From NCBI GenBank assembly GCA_026993045.1, contig JALWWR010000062.1, forward strand, positions 10,268 to 22,148: 11,881 nt of DNA. Direction: 5' to 3'. A program made the position numbers and the translations under genes. A model generated the notes under the pieces. That model saw only the letters and a program-made list of their open reading frames with translations, did no database searches and was not told where the DNA came from. Positions 1 to 5,053 of this stretch are shown here, in pieces. Position 1 is the first letter of the stretch; each line of letters begins with the position of its first letter. This DNA is from Thermodesulfatator sp. (GTDB lineage: Bacteria; Desulfobacterota; Thermodesulfobacteria; Thermodesulfobacteriales; Thermodesulfobacteriaceae).

Positions 1-608
1 AGGAGTTGCGTTACCGCGGGGGCCTCCTGGAGGGCCTTTTCAGCGGCGGCGATTTCTTCTTCGGTGGCCGAAGGCATACGCTGGATCAAAAAGCCCCCGG
101 CCTCTTTCACCGAGCCGTCGATCTCTACCAGGACTCCCAGGGCCACCGCTGAGGGGATCTGCTCCGAAACCGTAAGATAATAGGCGAGGTCCTGGGCGAT
201 CTCTCCCGAAACCAATTTCACCGAGCTTTGATAGGGCTCCTTTAGTCCCAAATCTCTAACCACGGAAAGGAAGCCGTTTTTTCCTACGGCGGCTCCTACG
301 GCAAGTTTTCCTCCTTGAGGCTCAAGATGCACGTGTGGGCGCTGAACTGTGCCCCGGAGATTCCCTTCGGCATCCCCCTCGGCCAGGATTTCCCCCAGCG
401 GCCCGCCTCCGTTTATCTGGAGCATGACGCGGCCGGTCTTAAGATCCGCGGCCAAAAGCGCCGCCCCGGCCAGCGCCCTTCCTAGGGCGGCGGTGGCCGT
501 AGGGGAAAGCCCCTGGAGCCTTCGCACCTCCTCCACCACCTCCCGACACTCCACGGCAAAGACCCGAAAACTTCCCTCCCGTGCCAGCCCTCGCACCACA
601 TAGGCCAT
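1..608 (-). CDS. hslO: Hsp33 redox-regulated chaperone (N-terminal part; C-terminus outside window)
   Basis: From the ATG at 608 the protein begins MAYVVRGLAREGSF and carries the Hsp33 core: SPTATAALGRALAG, MLQINGGGPLG, GNLRGTVQRPHV, LVSGEIAQDLAYYL, and SEQIPSAVALGVLVE followed by GGFLIQRMP. This is the substrate-binding domain of a cytosolic holdase that is switched on by oxidative unfolding. About 202 residues of the usual 290 or so are present. The C-terminal zinc switch (CxC plus CxxC) lies beyond base 1 and cannot be verified. An AGGAGG lies 9 nt upstream, with AAAGGA closer, so independent initiation is likely even though the same frame is also the continuation of the sirtuin reading frame. 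The ribosome-binding site doubles as the sirtuin's final codons (Leu-Leu-Arg-Arg-Tyr-Lys-Gly). Family assignment is confident; start use as a separate protein is inferred. Confidence 0.88.
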   Translation of the reverse strand, partial: MAYVVRGLAREGSFRVFAVECREVVEEVRRLQGLSPTATAALGRALAGAALLAADLKTGRVMLQINGGGPLGEILAEGDAEGNLRGTVQRPHVHLEPQGGKLAVGAAVGKNGFLSVVRDLGLKEPYQSSVKLVSGEIAQDLAYYLTVSEQIPSAVALGVLVEIDGSVKEAGGFLIQRMPSATEEEIAAAEKALQEAPAVTQL

Positions 609-1313
609 TCCTTTATACCTCCTTAACAGCTCCTTTACCCATTCCGGGACCTTTTGGCTCGCCGGGCCATAGCGGTGTTCATGGAAGAGGTGAGCGTTTT
701 CCGCGGGTTTAAGGTTGATCTCCACGCAATAGGCCCCGCTCGTGCGGGCCACTTCCACGAAACCGGCTGCCGGATAAACCGTTCCCGAGGTCCCGATGGC
801 CACGAAAAGATCGCACCTGGTAAGGGCCTCGTAGACCTCGGGAAGACAGAAGGGCTCCTCCCCGAACCAGACCACATGGGGCCTCAAGCCCCCGGATCTT
901 CCGCAGGCCGGACACGGGGTCTCGGGAAAGACCTCCCCGGTCTCCCGAAAGACCCCGCCGCAGAGTTCACAGCGTACCTTGAGGAGTTCTCCGTGGATAT
1001 GGATCAGGCGCCGGCTTCCAGCCCGTTCATGAAGGTCGTCCACGTTCTGGGTCACCAGCAGGAATTCCCCGGGCCAGGCCCTCTCGAGTTCGGCCAGAGC
1101 ATAATGGGCCGGATTGGGCTTTACCCGCAAAAGATCGCGCCTTCTTGCGTTATAGAACTCGTGCACCAGACGGGGATTCTGGCGAAACCCCTCCGGAGTG
1201 GCCACTTCGTTAAGATCGTACTTTTCCCAGAGCCCGCCAGCGTCCCGGAAGGTGGGAATGCCGGATTCGGCCGAAATGCCCGCCCCGGTGAGGATCACGA
1301 GCCTTTTCTTCAT
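1..1313 (-). CDS. cobB: CobB-like sirtuin (NAD-dependent protein deacylase) reading in frame into Hsp33; 3' end outside window
   Basis: From the ATG at 1313 the frame is open to the window edge (437 codons) with no stop between the two domains; I read every codon from 1313 to 606. Residues 1-235 are a complete Sir2 catalytic core: GAGISAESGIPTFR (10-23) for NAD, TQNVDDLHERAG (88-99), catalytic His107 in HIHGE, zinc cysteines C115, C118, C134 and C137, and IGTSG-VYPAAGF near the end. Y54 and R57 (FYNARRR) match the YxxR pair that marks CobB/SIRT5-type sirtuins, which remove succinyl as well as acetyl groups. The C-terminus, GPASQKVPEWVKELL, is where CobB normally ends; Hsp33 begins at residue 236. 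The start overlaps the hepT stop (ATGA). In enterobacteria CobB reactivates acetylated Acs, and acs lies upstream on this strand. The domain calls are secure; whether one fused protein is made is uncertain. Confidence 0.85.
   Translation of the reverse strand, partial: MKKRLVILTGAGISAESGIPTFRDAGGLWEKYDLNEVATPEGFRQNPRLVHEFYNARRRDLLRVKPNPAHYALAELERAWPGEFLLVTQNVDDLHERAGSRRLIHIHGELLKVRCELCGGVFRETGEVFPETPCPACGRSGGLRPHVVWFGEEPFCLPEVYEALTRCDLFVAIGTSGTVYPAAGFVEVARTSGAYCVEINLKPAENAHLFHEHRYGPASQKVPEWVKELLRRYKGMAYVVRGLAREGSFRVFAVECREVVEEVRRLQGLSPTATAALGRALAGAALLAADLKTGRVMLQINGGGPLGEILAEGDAEGNLRGTVQRPHVHLEPQGGKLAVGAAVGKNGFLSVVRDLGLKEPYQSSVKLVSGEIAQDLAYYLTVSEQIPSAVALGVLVEIDGSVKEAGGFLIQRMPSATEEEIAAAEKALQEAPAVTQL
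609..625 (-). promoter_or_regulatory. Internal Shine-Dalgarno for hslO inside the sirtuin frame
   Basis: On the minus strand the bases read AAGGAGGTATAAAGGA directly before ATG at 608. AGGAGG is 9 nt from the ATG and a second purine run (AAAGGA) abuts it. The site lies within codons that are in phase with the sirtuin, which argues that hslO retains its own start in addition to any read-through. Confidence 0.75.
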
Positions 1314-1723
1314 AAATGCTTCTCAAGCTCACGGAGAAATATCTCCACCTCCACAAGTCGGGGCAGTATCTCCTCGCAGACGAGATCTTTCTTTACCTTT
1401 TCGTATCCGTGAGCCAGGAGGTTTCTCAACCCGGCTATGCGGGAAAATTCGTAAGCGAAATTCGAGGGAAGCAAACCTCGATCCCCAAGCATCTCCACGG
1501 CTTCCTGATAGGACTGAGGGATACCCAGATCCTTGAACCGAATCATCATCTGGGCCAGAGCCACGCAGCTATCCGCAATAAGGTAAAGATAGTGGAGAAA
1601 GGCTCCCCGATAAAGGGGATCGCTTTCAAAACGCTCAAGGCAGTCCTTCTCTATACTTCGAATAAGGGTCAAGTATTCCCGCACTCTTTCTATTGTCTTG
1701 GCGATACGTTCCCTATCGTTCAT
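1310..1723 (-). CDS. hepT: HepT-type HEPN toxin (MntA/HepT toxin-antitoxin)
   Basis: A 137-residue, largely helical protein of the HepT (DUF86) family. The HEPN ribonuclease motif RX4HXY is seen as RNLLAHGY, with R100, H105 and Y107, towards the C-terminus as usual for the family. In characterised homologues HepT is an RNase toxin and the tyrosine of this motif is AMPylated by the partner MntA, which silences it; that behaviour is inferred here from motif conservation. The start codon overlaps the mntA stop (ATGA at 1720-1723) and its own stop overlaps the sirtuin start (ATGA at 1310-1313). The three genes are therefore likely translationally coupled, with the antitoxin made first. The length is normal and the motif intact, so it is probably functional. 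Confidence 0.87.
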   Translation of the reverse strand: MNDRERIAKTIERVREYLTLIRSIEKDCLERFESDPLYRGAFLHYLYLIADSCVALAQMMIRFKDLGIPQSYQEAVEMLGDRGLLPSNFAYEFSRIAGLRNLLAHGYEKVKKDLVCEEILPRLVEVEIFLRELEKHL

Positions 1724-2115
1724 CTTCCCAGGATCCGGCGGCGGGTCTCCCGAAAGTCCAGGGCCAAGTGCAAAGTCTCCACCTCGAATTCGAAGCGGAC
1801 TCCGGGGTCTCTCTCAAAGAGGAGTTTCCCTTCCCGGATGATGCTCTCAAGCAGGATGAGGTTTTCCGTACGGTTGAGCACCACCAGATCCAGGTCGTCC
1901 CGCTTCAGGGCCCGAGAGCAGGCGGCGTAAAGGTCAAGAAAGCGCTTATGGCTATAAGGCTCAAGATAGACCGCAAGGTCGAGATCGCTAAGAGGCCCGG
2001 CCTTTCCCCTGGCGAGCGACCCGAAAAGATAGGCGAACTTTACCTCTGGAAAGCTTTCCCAGACCGGAGAAAGCTTCTGACGAATCTCCTCTATTTGCCT
2101 GGTATTTTCTGGCAT
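1720..2115 (-). CDS. mntA: MntA-type minimal nucleotidyltransferase antitoxin
   Basis: A 131-residue minimal nucleotidyltransferase. The signature GSX10DXD is clear: G32-S33 in LFGSLARG, then D44 and D46 in LSDLDLAVYL. A likely third metal ligand is D76 in DDLDLVVL. Known MntA enzymes transfer AMP from ATP to the HepT tyrosine and so neutralise the toxin; the intact partner motif directly downstream supports the same role here. The ATG at 2115 follows the acs stop by 59 bp. There is no classical AGGAGG; the only G-rich stretch is the right arm of a hairpin (2120-2162), 6 nt from the ATG, so access to the start may depend on that structure. A housekeeping nucleotidyltransferase is unlikely because of the overlapped hepT. 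Confidence 0.85.
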   Translation of the reverse strand: MPENTRQIEEIRQKLSPVWESFPEVKFAYLFGSLARGKAGPLSDLDLAVYLEPYSHKRFLDLYAACSRALKRDDLDLVVLNRTENLILLESIIREGKLLFERDPGVRFEFEVETLHLALDFRETRRRILGR

Positions 2116-2119
2116 AAAT

Positions 2120-2162
2120 AACCCCCGGCCTTTCCAAGTATATCCTGTCCGGGCCGGGGGTT
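2120..2162 (-). terminator. GC-rich hairpin between acs and mntA (possible acs terminator and mntA leader structure)
   Basis: An 11-bp perfect inverted repeat, AACCCCCGGCC (2120-2130) and GGCCGGGGGTT (2152-2162), encloses a 21-nt loop. Transcribed from acs, the stem is followed by TTATTT, which is only weakly U-rich, so termination may be partial. The 3' arm sits immediately before the mntA ATG and contains its only plausible ribosome-binding G-run. The loop contains TATACT on the minus strand, which is -10-like, but I see no matching -35. Confidence 0.6.
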
Positions 2163-2174
2163 GAACCGCGGGTC

Positions 2175-4163
2175 TTATTTTCCTTCCATTTCCTTTCGGG
2201 TGCGGATAAGATCCTCCACCACCGAAGGATCGGCCAAAGTGGAAGTGTCTCCCAGGTCTTCGTACTGACCGGTAGCGATCTTTCGAAGTATGCGCCGCAT
2301 GATCTTTCCGCTTCTGGTCTTAGGAAGTCCTGAGACGAACTGGATGAATTCCGGGGTGGCGATAGGACCGATGACCTTCCGCACGTGCTGTTTGAGATCC
2401 TTTTCCAGTTCCTCCGAAGCCTCATAACCTTCACGCAGGATGACGAAGGCGTAGATGGTTTCGCCCTTCACCTCGTGCGGTACCCCGATCACCGCAGCTT
2501 CGGCTACCGCCGGGTGGGCCACGAGCGCACTCTCAAGCTCCATAGTACCCAGCCGGTGCCCAGAGACGTTGATCACGTCGTCAAGACGCCCGATGATCCA
2601 GATGTAGCCGTCCTCGTCCCTCCTGGCCCCGTCACCAGTATAGTAGTAGCCAGGGAACCGACTGAAATAGACCTGTTTGAACCTTTCTGGGTCTCCCCAT
2701 ACGCCACGGAGCATTCCCGGCCAGGCCCGCTTCATACAGAGATGCCCTCCCTCGTTCACCTCCGCCGGGGTTCCGTCGTCCCTCAAGATAATCGGCTCTA
2801 CACCGGGGAGAGGGAAGGTAGCGGAACCCGGCTTCTGCGGGATGGCGTAAGGGAGAGGTGAGATCAGAAAACCGCCGGTTTCGGTCTGCCACCAGGTGTC
2901 TACAATGGGACAGCGTCCGCGGCCCACGTGTTTGTGATACCAGAGCCAGGCCTCGGGATTGATGGGCTCGCCAACCGAACCGAGAATCCTCAGAGTCGAA
3001 AGATCGTACTTGTGAGGCCATTCGTCTCCGGCGCGCATGAGGGCTCGGATGACGGTAGGGGCAGTGTAAAAAAGCGTTACTTTGAACTTCTGGCAGAGCT
3101 CCCAGAAACGTCCGGGATGAGGATAGGTGGGTACTCCCTCATACATAATCTCCGTAGCCCCTAGAGCCAGCGGCCCATAAACGATGTAGGAGTGACCAGT
3201 GATCCAACCGATGTCGGCGGTGCACCAGAAAATGTCCTCCGGTTTGAGATCGAAAACCCACTGTAGGGTATGCGCTACATAAACTAAGTATCCCCCGGTA
3301 GTGTGGAAAACCCCTTTAGGCTTTCCGGTGGAACCCGAGGTGTAGAGGATGAAAAGGATGTCCTCGGCGTCCATCTCTTCGCATTCGCAGTAATCTGAGA
3401 TATCCGGGTCGTTTATTAGCTCGTGATACCAGAGATCCCGCCCTTCAACCCAGTTGATCTCGTTTCCCAGGCGCTTGACCACCACACACTTTTCCACCGT
3501 GGGGCAATCTTTGAGGGCCTCATCGGCGTTTTTCTTGGAAGTCACCTGTTTTCCCGAACGCCAGTAGCCGTCGGCGGTGATCAGCAGTTTAGCCTCACAG
3601 TCCTGAATACGGGTCTTGAGCGCTTCAGCCGAAAATCCTCCAAAAACTACCGAATGTATGGCCCCGATCCGGGCGCAGGCCAGCATCACGATGGGAAGCT
3701 CCGGAATCATCGGGAGATAAATAGCCACCCGATCGCCCTTCTTTATACCCAGTTTCTTGAGAGCGTTAGCAAAGCGGCAGACCTCCCGGTGAAGCATCTG
3801 ATAGGTATAGACCCGGACCTCCTCATCGGGTTCTCCTTGCCAAATAATGGCGGCTTTGTTCCGATTAGGACCTTGAACGTGACGGTCCAGACAGTTGTAA
3901 CAAGCGTTGAGCTTCCCCCCCTCGAACCACCGGATCTCAGGTTTGTTAAAGTCCCAGTAACAGGTCCGATCCCAAAACTTGAACCAGGAGATCAGCTCCT
4001 TGGCCCGTTCGCTCCAAAAGCCTTCCGGATCTTCCAAAGAGTACCGATAAATCTCTTGATACTCATACTTGGAAGAGATAAAAGCCCGATCCCTTTCCGC
4101 CTGAGGAGGATAAAAGATCCGTTCTTCCTTTAATACCGATTCAATCTTGCTGGTTTCTCCCAT
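2175..4163 (-). CDS. acs: Acetyl-CoA synthetase (AMP-forming)
   Basis: A cytosolic enzyme that makes acetyl-CoA from acetate, ATP and CoA through acetyl-AMP. At 662 residues it has the normal Acs length. Motifs in order: P-loop [10 protein letters not shown] (275-284), acetate-pocket tryptophan motif WWQTETGG (424-431), [13 protein letters not shown] (508-520), hinge region [16 protein letters not shown] (525-540), and C-terminal [17 protein letters not shown] with catalytic K620. That lysine is the one acetylated by Pat-type enzymes and deacetylated by CobB in Salmonella, and a CobB-like sirtuin is encoded downstream on the same strand. The ATG at 4163 has GGAGG 6-7 nt upstream. The divergent plus-strand operon encodes a symporter of the acetate type, so uptake and activation are clustered. 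The upstream leader holds several inverted repeats. Confidence 0.97.
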   Translation of the reverse strand: MGETSKIESVLKEERIFYPPQAERDRAFISSKYEYQEIYRYSLEDPEGFWSERAKELISWFKFWDRTCYWDFNKPEIRWFEGGKLNACYNCLDRHVQGPNRNKAAIIWQGEPDEEVRVYTYQMLHREVCRFANALKKLGIKKGDRVAIYLPMIPELPIVMLACARIGAIHSVVFGGFSAEALKTRIQDCEAKLLITADGYWRSGKQVTSKKNADEALKDCPTVEKCVVVKRLGNEINWVEGRDLWYHELINDPDISDYCECEEMDAEDILFILYTSGSTGKPKGVFHTTGGYLVYVAHTLQWVFDLKPEDIFWCTADIGWITGHSYIVYGPLALGATEIMYEGVPTYPHPGRFWELCQKFKVTLFYTAPTVIRALMRAGDEWPHKYDLSTLRILGSVGEPINPEAWLWYHKHVGRGRCPIVDTWWQTETGGFLISPLPYAIPQKPGSATFPLPGVEPIILRDDGTPAEVNEGGHLCMKRAWPGMLRGVWGDPERFKQVYFSRFPGYYYTGDGARRDEDGYIWIIGRLDDVINVSGHRLGTMELESALVAHPAVAEAAVIGVPHEVKGETIYAFVILREGYEASEELEKDLKQHVRKVIGPIATPEFIQFVSGLPKTRSGKIMRRILRKIATGQYEDLGDTSTLADPSVVEDLIRTRKEMEGK

Positions 4164-4193
4164 AGCACACCTCCTTCGATCTTGGCCTAAATT

Positions 4194-4271
4194 CTTCCCC
4201 CTCTGGGAGGGGGGTAAAGAAGGGAAAGCAGCCGCTTTTTACCCCTCCCATCCTCCCCCTGGGGAGGAAAG
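4194..4271 (-). repeat. Overlapping GC-rich inverted repeats in the acs leader
   Basis: Three pairings compete. Locally, CCCCCTC/GAGGGGG (4197-4203 with 4207-4213) and CCTCCCC/GGGGAGG (4252-4258 with 4261-4267) form tight hairpins. Over a longer range, GGGAGG...GGTAAA (4205-4218) is complementary, with a 2-nt bulge, to TTTACCCCTCCC (4238-4249). The block lies 30-110 bp upstream of acs. It could be an attenuator-like leader, the terminator of the upstream hydrolase gene, or a small dispersed inverted-repeat element; sequence alone does not decide. Confidence 0.5.
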
Positions 4272-4276
4272 TTTTT

Positions 4277-4292
4277 AGCAGAATTTTCTGCT
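4277..4292. repeat. 16-bp palindrome upstream of acs
   Basis: AGCAGAATTTTCTGCT is a perfect inverted repeat (7-bp arms, 2-bp centre) in the stretch between the hydrolase gene and acs. It could be an operator or the stem of a weak terminator; there is no adjacent T-run on the minus strand. Confidence 0.45.
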
Positions 4293-4390
4293 CTTAAAGC
4301 GCTCTCCCTTAGAGCTTACACCCCTCAAGCCCCTCTCTTCCAAAGGCCCTTTCAACCTGAAAATTCTTAAAGTGTTAAACCCGGCCGTTT

Positions 4391-4936
4391 TTAAAGGTTT
4401 TTAACATAAGGTAAAAGTTCTTTGAAGGCCGGGGTGCCAGCCTGACCTAGCCACTCGTAGATTAACATCTCGGTGGAGACCACCGCCGCCCCTATATCCC
4501 GCATTCGGTCCAGTCCATAGCGGAAGTTTTCAGGGCTGCGAGAGGAGGTGGCGTCGGCTACTACCACCGCCGAATAACCAGCTTCCAAAGCGGAGACCAC
4601 CGATTGATATACACAAATATGGGTTTCAGCCCCGCACATCACCAACACCGAACGGTCCTGAGCCTTAATTTTGGCCACGATCTCCGCATTTTTAAAGATG
4701 CTAAACTCCACTTTATCCAGGATCTCCGTTTCTCCTAAAACCTCTTTTACCTGGGGCACATAATCCCCCAGCCCCTTGCGATACTGGGTGGTAGCCAAGA
4801 TAGGGACTTTAAAGACTTGGGCCGCCTTTAAAAGCACTACCAGGTTCTTGACCAATCTTTCCGACTCAAAAAGGGCCTGAACCAATTTCTCTTGAGGATC
4901 AATCAAGACCAAGAGAGCCTCTTCCGGGGTTAGCAT
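4391..4936 (-). CDS. Isochorismatase-family cysteine hydrolase (YcaC-like)
   Basis: A 181-residue single-domain protein of the isochorismatase/nicotinamidase superfamily, normal in length. Counting from ATG at 4936, the catalytic triad is D13 (VLIDPQEK), K75 (LDKVEFSIF) and C108 (GAETHICVYQ). The family's cis-peptide region falls just before the cysteine. I prefer this ATG over an in-frame TTG two codons upstream because GGAGG lies 6 nt before the ATG, whereas it would almost touch the TTG. The closest resemblance seems to be to YcaC-type hydrolases of unknown substrate; nothing shows isochorismate or nicotinamide specificity. It has its own promoter (4963-4991) and is separated from acs by about 230 bp, so a metabolic link to acetate is not evident. 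Confidence 0.85.
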   Translation of the reverse strand: MLTPEEALLVLIDPQEKLVQALFESERLVKNLVVLLKAAQVFKVPILATTQYRKGLGDYVPQVKEVLGETEILDKVEFSIFKNAEIVAKIKAQDRSVLVMCGAETHICVYQSVVSALEAGYSAVVVADATSSRSPENFRYGLDRMRDIGAAVVSTEMLIYEWLGQAGTPAFKELLPYVKNL

Positions 4937-4962
4937 TTTCAACCTCCTCCAGTCTCAGGGCC

Positions 4963-4991
4963 TTTATAGCAGCTCCCTTAGGGCTTGACAA
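4963..4991 (-). promoter_or_regulatory. Sigma70-type promoter for the isochorismatase-family gene
   Basis: On the minus strand TTGTCA (4986-4991) is followed by exactly 17 nt and then TATAAA (4963-4968). The expected start site lies about 20 nt before the ATG, with a strong GGAGG between. The -35 hexamer is embedded in a CTTGACAAG site. Confidence 0.7.
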
Positions 4992-5025
4992 GAGGGATTG
5001 CTCATTTTTTCACAAACTTGACAAG
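4984..5025. repeat. Two CTTGACAAG copies in the divergent promoter region
   Basis: Identical 9-mers CTTGACAAG occur at 4984-4992 and 5017-5025, 33 bp apart. Each is an odd palindrome (CTTG-N-CAAG), so it offers a -35-like hexamer on both strands. The left copy supplies the minus-strand -35 and the right copy the plus-strand -35. The symmetry is also compatible with a paired operator. Confidence 0.5.
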
Positions 5026-5046
5026 GCTTAGAAAAAATGAAATTAA
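5018..5046 (+). promoter_or_regulatory. Candidate promoter of the plus-strand acetate-transport operon
   Basis: TTGACA (5018-5023), a 17-nt spacer, then AATTAA (5041-5046) as a weak -10. The predicted start site would fall at or within a base or two of the ATG at 5054, giving a nearly leaderless mRNA. This agrees with the absence of a Shine-Dalgarno sequence before that ATG. Confidence 0.42.
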
Positions 5047-5053
5047 AGCCTAA

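Noticed and set aside
609..1313. Sir2 as an antiphage defence effector next to a toxin-antitoxin pair
   Set aside because: The domain is a compact CobB/SIRT5-type deacylase with zinc cysteines and YxxR, not the large defence SIR2 form, and no other defence gene is present.
654..2121. Long plus-strand open frames opposite the sirtuin, hepT and mntA genes
   Set aside because: They are antisense to genes with clear motifs, have no family resemblance and no ribosome-binding sites, and reflect GC-rich codon use.
2385..4133. Plus-strand frames antisense to acs
   Set aside because: The opposite strand encodes a full-length Acs with every motif; these are shadows.
4940..4942. TTG as the start of the isochorismatase-family gene
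   Set aside because: The Shine-Dalgarno would lie almost on top of it; ATG at 4936 is ideally spaced.
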